A stretch of DNA of 64,000 nucleotides from Trematomus loennbergii (Eukaryota > Chordata > Actinopteri > Perciformes > Nototheniidae). The stretch spans positions 92,415 through 156,414 of the forward strand of contig JAAOOA010001125.1 in assembly GCA_012861695.1 (NCBI GenBank), given 5' to 3'. Positions 31,763-41,734 of the stretch are shown here, in pieces; the stretch's first letter is position 1; every line of letters starts with the position of its first letter. The position numbers and the translations under genes were made by a program. Under the pieces are notes generated by a model. The model ran no database searches, had not been told where the DNA came from, and saw nothing but the letters and a program-made list of their open reading frames with translations.

Positions 31763-32182
31763 ATTGGACGGAAAGGGTATTCCTTTAGGGAGAACACTTC
31801 TTGTTTGTGATTGGACAGAGCCAGCCAGAGAAGCACTGCTGTGATTGGTTGTTTTTGCTGCCAGTCAAGAAATGACGCTTTGTGATTGGTCAGCACCCGA
31901 CAGCGCAACATGTCCCAACACATCAACCGTTAGCTGTTAGCACACACTCAGAGCTCACAGCTCCTCATATCTGTTCAGAAACTGGACAAAAGTTAAACAA
32001 GTACAAACCACAGACTGTCTATGTCATGGGACATGTTGCGCTGTCGGGTGCTGACCAATCACGAAGCGTCATTTCTTGACTGGCAGCAAACAACAACCAA
32101 TCACAGCAGTGCTTCTCTGGCTGGCTCTGTCCAATCACAAACAAGAAGTGTTCTCCCTAAAGGAATACCCTTTCCGTCCAAT

Positions 32183-33979
32183 GTGAAATGCTGTGGTGTT
32201 TTCTGAAATGCTGTGGTGTTTTGTGAAATGCTGCGGCGTTTTGTGAAATACTGCGGCGTTTTGTGAAATGCTGTAGTGTTTTGTGAAATGCTGTAGCGTT
32301 TTCTGAAATGCTGTGGCGTTTTCTGAAATGCTGTAGCGTTTTGTGAAATGCTGTGGCGTTTTCTGAAATGCTGTAGTGTTTTCTGAAATGCTGTAGCGTT
32401 TTCTGAAATGCTGTGGCGTTTTCTGAAATGCTGTAGTGTTTTCTGAAATGCTGTGGCGTTTTCTGAAATGCTGTGGCGTTTTCTGAAATGCTGTGGCGTT
32501 TTCTGAAATGCTGTAGCGTTTTCTGAAATGCTGTGGCGTTTTCTGAAATGCTGTAGCGTTTTGTGAAATGCTGTGGCGTTTTTCTGAAATGCTGTAGTGT
32601 TTTCTGAAATGCTGTGGCGTTTTCTGAAATGCTGTAGTGTTTTCTGAAATGCTGTGGCGTTTCAGAAATGCTGTGGCGTTTCTGAAATGCTGTGGTGTTT
32701 TCTGAAATGCTGTAGCGTTTTCTGAAATGCTGTGGCGTTTTCTGAAATGCTGTGGCGTTTTGTGAAATGCTGCGGCGTTTTGTGAAATGCTGTAGTGTTT
32801 TCTGAAATGCTGTAGTGTTTTTCTGAAATGCTGTGGCGTTTTCTGAAATGCTGTGGTGTTTTGTGAAATGCTGCGGCGTTTTGTGAAATGCTGTAGTGTT
32901 TTCTGAAATGCTGTAGTGTTTTCAGAAATGCTGTGGCGTTTTCTGAAATGCTGTAGTGTTTTTCTGAAATGCTGTGGTGTTTTCTGAAATGCTGTAGTGT
33001 TTTCTGAAATGCTGTAGTGTTTTCTGAAATGCTGCAGTGTTTTCTGAAATGCTGTAGTGTTTCTGAAATGCTGCAGTGTTTTCTGAAATGCTGTAGTGTT
33101 TTCTGAAATGCTGTAGTGTTTTCTGAAATGCTGTAGTGTTTTGTGAAATGCTGTAGCGTTTTCTGAAATGCTGTGGCGTTTTCTGAAATGCTGTAGCGTT
33201 TTGTGAAATGCTGTGGCGTTTTCTGAAATGCTGTAGTGTTTTCTGAAATGCTGTAGCGTTTTCTGAAATGCTGTGGCGTTTTCTGAAATGCTGTGGCGTT
33301 TTCTGAAATGCTGTAGCGTTTTCTGAAATGCTGTGGCGTTTTCTGAAATGCTGTAGCGTTTTGTGAAATGCTGTGGCGTTTTCTGAAATGCTGTAGTGTT
33401 TTCTGAAATGCTGTGGCGTTTTCTGAAATGCTGTAGTGTTTTCTGAAATGCTGTGGCGTTTCAGAAATGCTGTGGCGTTTTCTGAAATGCTGTGGTGTTT
33501 TCTGAAATGCTGTAGTGTTTTCTGAAATGCTGTGGCGTTTTCTGAAATGCTGTAGCGTTTTCTGAAATGCTGTGGCGTTTTCTGAAATGCTGTGGCGTTT
33601 TGTGAAATGCTGCGGCGTTTTGTGAAATGCTGTAGTGTTTTTGAAATGCTGTAGTGTTTTTCTGAAATGCTGTGGTGTTTTGTGAAATGCTGCGGCGTTT
33701 TCTGAAATGCTGTAGTGTTTTCAGAAATGCTGTGGCGTTTTCTGAAATGCTGTAGCGTTTTCTGAAATGCTGTAGTGTTTTCTGAAATGCTGTGGTGTTT
33801 TCTGAAATGCTGTAGTGTTTTCTGAAATGCTGTAGTGTTTTCTGAAATGCTGTAGTGTTTTCTGAAATGCTGTAGTGTTTTCTGAAATGCTGTAGTGTTT
33901 TCTGAAATGCTGTGGTGTTTTCTGAAATGCTGTAGTGTTTTCTGAAATGCTGTGGTGTTTTCTGAAATGCTGTGGTGTC
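32183..33979 (-). repeat. 20-bp minisatellite, right arm (expanded, higher-order)
   Basis: About 90 units of the reverse-complement unit. Rare variants such as 'tggcgtttcagaaatgctgt' occur near 32658 and again near 33458, and 'gttttcagaaatgctgtggc' near 32920 and 33718. This indicates a higher-order duplication with a period near 800 bp. The arm is about three times the left one. Confidence 0.93.
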
Positions 33980-34477
33980 TTGCACTTCCGGGCCACCGTA
34001 AGTTTTCAGACGATTATAGAACAATATCAGTCTTTACACATCATAACAATTGAACAGTTTTAAAGTTTCTCTTTCTTTCCCTCTTATATTGCAGTCCCTC
34101 ACTCACTTTTTTTAATTCAGTGCGAGAATTGAGCTTGAGTTTATCCTGCCAGGAGTTTGTAAATCTGGGCTGAAATGGTGTCAAGGCCATTCTCATACAC
34201 ACATGCAGGCAGTGCTTGAATTGGGCCGGTACTCACCGGTACGCAGTACCGGCACTTCAGATTTTTACCCATCTGGTACCGTTACTTCTTACTGACCGGC
34301 ACGGCGGTACTCAGTACCATAGACTGTATATATAAAGCTCAGTACTCAGTAGATGCGTCATGAGGTGCCGCCGCCGCCGCTTTACCCGCCTCGCCCCCGG
34401 AGCAGCAGTCTTCGTCGCCCCAAACCCCTCGGTGGCCCGCAAGTGCCAGAGGACCTCGGCAAAACAGAGCCTGCCCA

Positions 34478-34660
34478 GGTATATTTAAACAAGTTCCCAA
34501 CTCGCCTGTACAGTGGGGTAAGGCGCTCATTTTGCAACTCATGGTTTAAAAACAGAGATTGGCTGGAATTTCCTGTAAAATAGATGCCATCTTCTGCTAT
34601 GCCTGGAGACATTTCGGTTCAAATACATCTAACTCAGATGCCTTCACCACAATTGTACCA
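34478..34660 (+). pseudogene. hAT-type transposase TTF-like zinc-finger remnant
   Basis: One frame reads 'YLNKFPTRLYSGVRRSFCNS', then 'WFKNRDWLEFPVK' to a TAG at about 34583. The next frame over continues with 'DAIFCYAWRHFGSNTSNSDA'. Together, across one frameshift, they show the pattern of the TTF-type zinc finger (W-F, DWLE, a 'FCYAC' region and HFG) found at the N terminus of ZMYM-like hAT transposases. The middle Cys of that motif reads Trp here. No DDE core follows, so this is a short relic. Confidence 0.65.
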
Positions 34661-34982
34661 GAGTACCAAACGCTGTCTCCTGGTACTCATCTGAGTAACT
34701 CACAAAAAATGAAATACTATATGACAGTAAAACAAGAGTGATTTGTAAAATATCCATAAAGAAATAGAAAAATCTCTCTGTCGCTCTCTCGTCTCTTCTT
34801 CTGTGTTTCTCTCCCTGTATCGCTCACTCGTCTCTTTCGCCCCCTGTCGGCAGCAGTTAAAATAGAATCGCCCCGTCAAAATTGAAATCCCCTATTAATG
34901 TATTGATTATAGGTCTGGGTCCGTATAGGTCGGCGTCTGGGTCCGGACCGCGGTCCGCCTGTTGCCGACCCCTGCCCTAGAT

Positions 34983-35270
34983 AGTCCCTAGTAATTCTGC
35001 TCAAAGTGCACCAGATTGAAGCATTTTACTTTAAAATGTTAAAAACAAAATCTTTCCGGACCCCCCCTAGAGGATGTGACATCCACCCCCAATTAAAACA
35101 TGTTCATACAATAATGAATACATTTGAAACCTTCTTTATGTATATAACCAACATGTTAATACGTTTCAGTTTTTGTAGTGTATTGGTCTTTTGTAGAGAT
35201 TTTTCATTTATTCTTTATATATTCTATTGTGTATTGCTTGGAGGGGCGGGGGGGGGCACCAAATCTTGGA
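34983..35270. other. Unassigned AT-rich sequence
   Basis: Starts with 'tcaaagtgcaccagattga', shared with about 13600. No gene is seen. It lies between hAT-3 and the resumption of family A copy 3. Confidence 0.5.
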
Positions 35271-36265
35271 GAGCTGATGGGCCATTAGGTGTGTAAACAC
35301 ACAGCTGATCACCTGAGAGCATGCCGTTTCATTCACACTATTTAAAAAAAAACAACGGTCTGATTTTAACATTGCACAACAATGAACTCATGTGTGATTG
35401 TTATAGCAGTAATATTAAACACTAATAATACAGTAAACTATTAACAATAGTATAATATTATAGCCCGTTTGTCCATGGTGAGATGACGAGGCTTCATTAA
35501 AAATAAACCTCTTTTTAGTGAATTACTGAGTTTGGGCAAGTTAATAACGTTTTAATGAAGTTGACAGTATATTCATATTTGTCAGTGCTTTCATGTCAAT
35601 TGGGCGAACATAAACATAAATGATGGTGAAGATGATGATTAAATTAGAATTACAAATCGGTAGTGAGAGCCGTGCTGCATTTCCTCCCGTCGGATGTGAT
35701 ATAAAAACAAAACGATTATTTTTGTAGTTGTAAACTCACGTGGATTAAACCACATTTATTAGTGCTTTCATGTCAATTCGGCGAACATATGATACATTAA
35801 ATGATCGTGAGGATGATGATTAAAAATCGTTTGTATGAGCCGGTCTGCATTTCCTGATGAAAAAACAAACATATGGTTTTGTAGTACGGCAACGTGGATT
35901 AAACAACATTATTTTGTTAAATAAAAACATGGTGATGTTTTGTAAATGATTACATGTCTCTTATTTATCACAGAATATGATCCTATCCGTGACATATGGA
36001 TCTTAACAAAGATCCGCAACAGTATATCAGATACCTGTAGATCTATCAGCTGTTTATTTCACATGAGTTCCACTGTGGCAGCTTTTTAATCACTGCACCC
36101 CCTGGTGGATCAATGATCCATTGCAGCTGGTTCATTATAATTGAATTTATTTATCAAGGGGGCGTATCAAGTCCTGCGGGGGTTTTCCTTTCAGCAGGGG
36201 CCCACCCCGTGCCGATCACGGAACCACATGGGTATGGGCGTCCGAAATGACGTGCTACATCTGTA

Positions 36266-36806
36266 AAGGGGAGCGTGGAGGCATTTTGGAAAATAAAGAA
36301 GAAGGCTGCAGCTGATGAGAGACTTCCCGTTAGCTCTCCTCAATATTAAATGAACAAAAACAATCAATTGTACTTAAAGCTTTTCTTAAGAAGAAAAATA
36401 TGTTGCACATACACCTGCTGCTACCTACCACCACCTCCCACCCATCCCGGCACCAAAGAGGAGACTCCATCGACCCCAGATACCCCAACTCACTCTTCTT
36501 CAGGTTAGCTTCTAGCCCCGCCTTTACCTGCCCCAACAGCTCACTTTGAACGATGTAGTCATCCGGATATCTGCATACTGAGAGTGGGACGCAGGACCCG
36601 GTAAATGGCTCCTGAATGGGGGGGCCCTTGGAGTGTCCAACCTAATGATAATAATAGGAATAATAATAATGCATTTTTTTGTAAAGCACCTTTCATTGCT
36701 AAAAGTAATCTCAAAGTGCTACAAGGGGCATAATATACTTTTTTTTTTTTTAAAGAAACACAAGTTTAATAAAAGGCTTTTAAAAAAAAAGGTTTTTAGG
36801 CCCTTC
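36266..36806. other. No gene recognised; simple-sequence and repeat-like DNA
   Basis: 36640-36680 is AAT-rich, and 'gtaaagcacctttcattgct' with 'ctcaaagtgctacaa' near 36680-36725 resembles a common teleost interspersed-repeat tail. The 68-residue minus-strand frame at 36330-36536 has no recognisable domain. Confidence 0.5.
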
Positions 36807-36810
36807 TTAA

Positions 36811-37977
36811 CCTCTTACGCACCGCCCCCCCGGTACCGGCGGATAAACGCGTCATTTGCAGGAAACAACGTCTAAGGAATCTTAATATTTAATAAACTAT
36901 GAATGTTTTATATCCATGTAACGGGAAGAAACTCAGCTAACTGATCTTTTTAATTTTTTTTTCTCCAAAAAACCCCCACAATGCTAACACTCAGCCTCTG
37001 AATTAGCCACGAGCGAAAAAATGCTAACCTATCACTGCACCGAAACTCACTCATAGCTCCCTTATTACTTATCCTAGATGCACAGCCAACCCATCGATTA
37101 GCATCTCCTGGAGACACAGAATCTGGGGGTGCCCACCTCAACACTCAGTGATACACATTCGCGACTCTATAAACGAAAACATACATCAAAACATTTGGCG
37201 CTAGGTAGCTACAAACGCTAACATGGCATACCTTGGTCAAAACTGGTCTTCAATGGCATTAAAACGATAAAAAACGATGCTGCAGTTAATCCATAGGTTA
37301 ATCCAATGTGTCTGTGTCCTCTTTGAAATGATTTCTGATAATCCATAAGCAATAAAACTTATTTTCCGTTTCCAGATGTCAGAGCGAGAGATCGCTTCAC
37401 TCTGATGCAAGCCTGCATGCGCAAAGCCCCCACCTTTTTGTGTTAACGTTGGAGTCTATGTGAAAACCCCCCTTCGATTATATTGGCTCTAACCGTCAGG
37501 AAGAGATTACAATCACCAAAATCGACCAATGGGTTCCAGAGAAACTCTAAAAACGCCCATTTACACCCAAATCACCCCAGAGGTGGGTTTTTTTTTTCTA
37601 AACCTGGCTAAAAAGGTCAAATGTCACTTGTTTTGCATCAATCTCGATACAGGGTACTTATTATATGTTGTACTTTGGATTCCTAAAGCTTTTAGTCTAC
37701 CATCCCATCATTCAAGGGTGGTTTTCACTATAAGTAATGTTTTGTTTTAGGCAGAGGTAAGAATTTACCTTTTTTTACCATGTTCCATCTGAATTTATTC
37801 TGACTGAGAAAAATCTATATTGATTCTGACACTTCTACATCCAACTCACAGATGTAACCTTGCTTTGATAAAAGAAATTATTCATATAACCCTTTTAGAA
37901 GTTAAGTTGTAGTCATTTGTTTTTGGCATGTCATTTTCGAGCCTGAAACCTGAAAAACAGGCTTGGTGCTTAACAGG
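36811..37977. mobile_element. Family B TTAA-type element, copy 3 (complete)
   Basis: The ends CCTCTTACGCACC (36811) and GGTGCTTAACAGG (to 37977) are flanked by TTAA at 36807-36810 and 37978-37981. It is 1167 bp, almost the same size as copy 2 and in the opposite orientation. The flanks 'ggtttttaggccc' and 'aaggagtcagtggtc' belong to the surrounding repeat that it interrupted. Confidence 0.92.
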
Positions 37978-37981
37978 TTAA

Positions 37982-38482
37982 AGGAGTCAGTGGTCTGTGG
38001 AGTCCTCAGTTTGTCTGGGAGGGAATTCCACAGGTAAACAGAAAGCCCCCCCTGGTGCGGAGTTTGGTCCTGGGGGGGAAGCAGATGGTTGGTTGTAGAA
38101 TGGAGGTAGCGTGTGGAGGTTTGTGAGGAGAGTAGTTCCTTGAGGTATGAAGGAGCGTTCCCGTGGATGCACTGATGGGTGAGGAGTGAGATCTTGTATT
38201 TGAACCTAGCTGGAGGGCTATTGGTGCCCCCTGTGGACCCAAAGAGACTCTTTTGGTTTGGGTAATGAGGTGAAAGTTATCTGCACCTATTAGTAGGAGA
38301 GGCTGCACTTTGGGAAATGAGGGAAGGGAAGGCCTTGTAGGCGGTGATAGTGTTTCTTGAGTTCATCCACAGGATCACTCTAGTCCACAAGTGAAAGTCT
38401 GTCAGAGGTGAATGTGTCTTTGAGGAGGATTGTTTTCTTGGGATTGAAAGAGGGTGATATCTCAAAGGTCACTGAGGCTCCA
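37982..38482. repeat. Interspersed-repeat body (LINE 3'-UTR-like)
   Basis: G/T-rich plus strand with phrases such as 'gggagggaattccacaggta' and 'gagtgagatcttgtatttga', of a type I associate with long 3' UTR-like repeats in fish. It appears to continue 36680-36806 across the family B insertion. No coding frame is recognised. Confidence 0.5.
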
Positions 38483-38483
38483 T

Positions 38484-38622
38484 TTCAGAATAATATCTAT
38501 GATATGTTTTATAATGATTGATCATTAAAGTGTTCTCAAAGCTGGTAAAGGTGCAGCTAGTTTGAATGACTTTGTATACTGCAGGGTAGCTTGTGGATTT
38601 ACTCCAGGTGGAACTAAAGCAG
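38484..38622. repeat. Fragment of the MITE family at 59683-61477
   Basis: The stretch from 'tccatttcagaataatatct' to 'ctccaggtggaactaaag' matches 61107-61243 nearly base for base. Only this internal part is present here. Confidence 0.85.
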
Positions 38623-39125
38623 GGGTGTCAAACTCAATTTCATCGCGGGCCACATCAGCATTATGGTTGCACTCAAAGGGCCGGTTGTAACTTTAAATTG
38701 TAATATTTAATATATATAAAATGATGTATTATATTACATTATTGACTCTGCATTGGATTATTATCGGATAGGGTAATAACTTCATAATTAACTACGTCTG
38801 AAAGCAGAAGTCTAAAGGCCGCTACACACCCACCTGAGACCAAAGACCGCGTACCGAAGGCGTCCCGACTTTTACGTCAGCTTCGTCGCCTGCGTCGGCT
38901 GCGTCGGCTACGTCGCCCGCTACGCCGCCCGCCTACGAACACACCGCAAATACTTCAGTCGACGAGTGGCAATAATTGTCCTTACCAGCAGTAGTGTGCA
39001 TTCGTCATTCAAAAGAGGCAACAACCGGAAGACAGACTGCCTTTTATACACCAAGAGAAGAAGAACAGACTGAGTGATATAAACAAACAAACACAACGTC
39101 TGGCCAGGCGGTTTGTTACTCCATT

Positions 39126-39582
39126 GTGGCAGATGAGGCATTTCCCCTGAAGGAGCACCTGATGAAGCCCTATCCGAACCGCAGGCTAGCTGTAGAGCAA
39201 CGCATCTTCAACTACAGGCTGTCGCGGGCTCGGAGGGTGGTAGAAAATGCCTTTGGCATCCTAGCCAACCGTTTTCGGGTCTTTCTCACCACCATAAACA
39301 TTCAAGACACTGCCAAAGTGGAGGCCATTGTTTTGGCTTGCTGTGGTCTGCACAACTTCCTGCGCACAGAGAACTGTAGCGCATACATGGCGGGAGTTGT
39401 TGACCAGGAAGGACCAGATCATGGCACTGTCCCAGGAAGATGGAGGCAAGACCCTGAAACTACGGCGGGCCACCCTGCCACACACCACCAATAATCCAGC
39501 TCGAGCCAAGCAGCACAGGGATGAACTATGCCAATATTTTAACGGTGTCGGTGCAGTGCCTTTTCAGTGGGATAAGATATAG
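39126..39582 (+). pseudogene. PIF/Harbinger (HARBI1-like) transposase C-terminal part
   Basis: The frame reads 'ADEAFPLKEHLMKPYPNR', then 'EQRIFNYRLSRARRVVENAF', then 'GILANRFRVFLTTI' and 'VLACCGLHNFLRTENC'. This is the last third of the DDE nuclease of PIF/Harbinger transposases, which includes the catalytic Glu in the RRVVENAFG motif and probably the Asp in ADEAF. A one-base shift near 39430 moves the natural C terminus, 'LCQYFNGVGAVPFQWDKI', into another frame that ends at 39582. The upstream half with the first catalytic Asp is absent. Not functional. Confidence 0.85.
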
Positions 39583-40156
39583 CAAATATGTCTAAAGAAC
39601 TGTACAATGTCAACAATTGACTACAATACGAAAAAATAGTGTGTAATACAATAAAAAAAAGAGTTTGCCAAATATGTCTAATGCTGTGTTATCAATGGCT
39701 GTAGTATCAAGGTACGAAATAAAGTTTTGTATTGCCTATCCTGCTATTTGTGTTTATTCTTTTAATCACACAGCGATAATAAAAAATAAAAAATGTGCCT
39801 ACATAGCAGCCGCACATTATTATTGGTTTAACTACTAACAGTATATTTTTAACACATTTTAAAATGACCATCTTGAACAGCTACAACGTTAAAATACTTC
39901 TAGGCAGATTGTGGAGGATAATGGGAGAAAGAATAGAGGGGCAGACAGAAACACTATCTGAATAATGGCCACTTCTTGCAAAATTACATGACTTTCCCGA
40001 CGCCTACCTGAAAAGGTGCCGTAAAGAGACGACGGTGCGGGACACACAAACCTGAGTAGGGCGCCGCGAATGCCCGACTGCCTGACGGCCTCTGACGGCC
40101 TCTGACGGCCTCTGACGGCCTCTGACTCCCAAAATCGGACTGGTGTGTCCGGGCCT
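39583..40156. other. Harbinger 3' non-coding part
   Basis: AT-rich sequence after the transposase, then a short GC-rich part with four tandem copies of a 10-base unit ('cctctgacgg') before the right TIR. Nothing else is seen. Confidence 0.6.
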
Positions 40157-40409
40157 TAAGGCAAATCATTGCAAGTCTCTTCAGTGTGCACGTCACAAAA
40201 TGATTTAAAAAGAAAAGCCAAATTCTGGAGAAAAAAAGGCAAAATCAAAAAGAAAAAGTTATATTTAGAGAAAAAAGTAAAATTCTGATAAAAAGGCATA
40301 TTTGAGATGCATTGTGGGACATGTAGTTTATGGGCAACGTGCTTCTGTAAATCAGCATGTAACCATATAATAAACATATTATATTTTTTGCCAGCTCTTG
40401 TGGGGCCAC

Positions 40410-41285
40410 ATGACATTTCGCCGTTCCGACCCTGTTATGTTTGAAGGAAACGTTGCGGAGAGCTGGCGGATCTTCGAGAGGGAGTATGAAATCTTCATCG
40501 CCGCAGCGCACCCAGACAAGGCTGCCAGGACTAAGGCTTACATCCTCCTCAATCTCGCTGGACCAGAAGCCATTGAACGTGAATGATCCTTTATGTATGC
40601 AGCTGAAGTGCACGCGCCAGGCCCCGACGGTGCGGTGATCTCCCCAGCTGAATCAAGGGAGGACCCGGACTGTTTGATACGGAAATTCCGTGAAATATGC
40701 AACCCTCAACATAACAAAATAATGGAAAGGCACAAGTTTCATTCAAGAAATCAGAAGCAAGGTGAGAGCATTGAGTCATTCATCAGCAATCTGAAGATAA
40801 AAGCTAAAATTTGCCATTTTGGAGACTTAGCTGAGGAACTCATCTGTGACAGAATAGTATGTGGCATAATCAATGACTCTTTAAGAAAAACTCTGTTAAG
40901 AGACAGTGAACTGACACTTGCTAAAGCTATTTCAGTCTGCCGTATACACGAAATGACGGAGGAAAGCAGCAGGACGTTAGCCGTTCAAGCTACCAGTGTT
41001 GATGCAGTGAGACCTGTTTCTAGCAGAAGGTATCAGCCACAGTCACTCGCTCACTCCCAGAGCATCTCTAACTGTAATGATTGCGGAGGCAGCCATGCAG
41101 CTATGCGAGAAAAGTGTCCAGCTTTTGGGCAAAAGTGCCATAACTGTGAAAAAGTGAATCACTACAAGAAATGCTGCAAGTCTAAACCACGCAGCTACAG
41201 TCATTCAAATAGAAATGATTTTAAACAGTCTGTACATGAAGTAACAGTGGAAGAGCCCACAACACACAGAGAAGACACGTTCTAG
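40410..41285 (+). pseudogene. Ty3/gypsy-like retrotransposon gag with one nonsense codon
   Basis: From ATG 40410: 'MTFRRSDPVMFEGNVAESW' and 'DKAARTKAYILLNLAGPEAI', then an in-frame TGA at 40584-40586. The same frame continues for another 230 codons with 'CLIRKFREICNPQHNKIME' and 'ELICDRIVCGIINDSLRKTL'. It ends in two zinc knuckles, 'CNDCGGSHAAMREKC' and 'CHNCEKVNHYKKCC', and a TAG at 41283-41285. This is the gag type found in K02A2.6-like gypsy elements of fish, binding genomic RNA in the particle. No 5' LTR is found upstream. Family B sequence follows 40 bases after the stop. Confidence 0.85.
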
Positions 41286-41325
41286 TGGATGGCGTAGACA
41301 TCGAAAGACGTGTAGATAGTGTTAA

Positions 41326-41733
41326 CCTGTTAGGCCCTCAGCCTGTTTTTCAGGTCTCAGGCTCGAAAATGACATTCCCAGAACAAATGACCATATCTTC
41401 CCTTCTAAAAGGGTTAAATTAATAATCTTTATTCTCAAAGTAATGATAAACCTGTGAGTTGGATGTAGAAAAGTCAGAATCAATATAGATGTTTTTTATT
41501 TTAAAGAAAATTCAGATTTTACATAGTAAAAAACTGTAAATTATAGTGTCCGTCCAAAAATTATTTTTTACTTATAGTGAAAACTACCTTGGATGATGGG
41601 TTAGTAGACTAAAAGCTTTAGGAATCCAAAGTACAACATATAATAAGTACCCTGTATCAAGATTGATGCAAAACAAGTGACATTTGACCTTTTTAGAGAG
41701 GTTTAGCCAAAAACACTCCACCTCTGAGGTGAT
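41326..41733. mobile_element. Family B fragment replacing the retrotransposon's protease/RT region
   Basis: Starts with CCTGTTAGGCCCTCAG after TTAA (41322-41325) and aligns to the first 410 bases of copy 2 (12315-12730). It then stops inside the 'ccacctctgaggtga' region, and retrotransposon RNase H sequence resumes at once. There is no right TIR. Insertion followed by a deletion spanning the element's right part and most of pol would explain it. Confidence 0.85.
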
Positions 41734-41734
41734 G

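Larger units (their letters stand above)
31169..33998. mobile_element. Foldback transposon with 20-bp minisatellite arms
   Basis: The terminal 22 bases, starting CGGTGGCCCGGAAGTGCAAG, are a perfect inverted repeat at 31169 and 33998, flanked by TA on both sides. Inward from each end comes an array of a 20-base unit ('accacagcatttcagaaaac'), about 29 copies on the left (31191-31762) and about 90 on the right (32183-33979, opposite orientation). Then come 155-base non-repetitive inner arms (31763-31917 and 32027-32182) that are about 98% identical, and a 109-base loop. The element is thus one large imperfect palindrome, like Drosophila FB or Galileo in plan. The inner arms carry three ATTGG/CCAAT boxes each. 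There is no transposase; mobilisation in trans is assumed. Confidence 0.9.
30741..34974. mobile_element. hAT-type element (hAT-3) with 8-bp TSD CCCTAGAT
   Basis: The left end CAGGGGTATTCAACTAAAAT and the right end GTTGCCGACCCCTG are flanked by the exact 8-base repeat CCCTAGAT at 30733-30740 and 34975-34982. It is 4234 bp, including the foldback at 31169-33998. The TIRs are short and imperfect beyond the first bases. A hAT-type transposase remnant lies at 34478-34660, though a second MITE-like start ('gtgcttgaattgggccggta', 34213) suggests that part may itself be nested. Confidence 0.85.
28502..36263. mobile_element. Family A TA-flanked element, copy 3 (split by nested insertions)
   Basis: The left end CAAATGTAGCACTCC follows TA (28500-28501) and the right end GTGCTACATCTG precedes TA (36264-36265). 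28502-29400 aligns to 23822-24330, and in inverse to 15060-15940; 35270-36263 aligns to 24920-25764. The intervening 29.5-35.2 kb is later sequence, including hAT-3 (30741-34974). A partial hAT-like end 'cagggccggccctaggcact' begins at 29912. 29550-29900 and 30170-30740 are AT-rich with no gene seen. Confidence 0.8.
38816..40156 (+). mobile_element. PIF/Harbinger element with 3-bp TSD TAA
   Basis: The left end 'AGGCCGCTACACACC' and the right end 'GGTGTGTCCGGGCCT' are imperfect inverted repeats, flanked by TAA at 38813-38815 and 40157-40159. It is 1341 bp. The left end is rich in 'cgtcggctgcgtcggctacg' repeats and the right end carries four copies of 'cctctgacgg' (40080-40130). It contains the C-terminal half of a transposase (39126-39582); the N-terminal half and any Myb-like partner gene are missing. 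Confidence 0.88.
38625..40400. mobile_element. hAT-like MITE, left end plus possible body, split by Harbinger
   Basis: The phrase 'caggggtgtcaaactcaatt' at 38625 is a classic hAT MITE terminus. The element is interrupted at 38813 by the Harbinger insertion and seems to resume at 40157-40400, an A-rich body ending near 'tgtggggccaca'. The right terminus and TSD are not found, so the right boundary is approximate. Confidence 0.55.

Noticed and set aside
31151..31844. Three overlapping plus-strand ORFs of 205-220 residues (and a minus-strand one at 33461-34024)
   Set aside because: All come from the stop-free 20-bp minisatellite read in different frames; no start context or domain.
36330..36536. 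Minus-strand ORF that briefly suggested a reverse-transcriptase fragment
   Set aside because: Only a few residues looked suggestive and no catalytic motif or neighbouring domain supports it.
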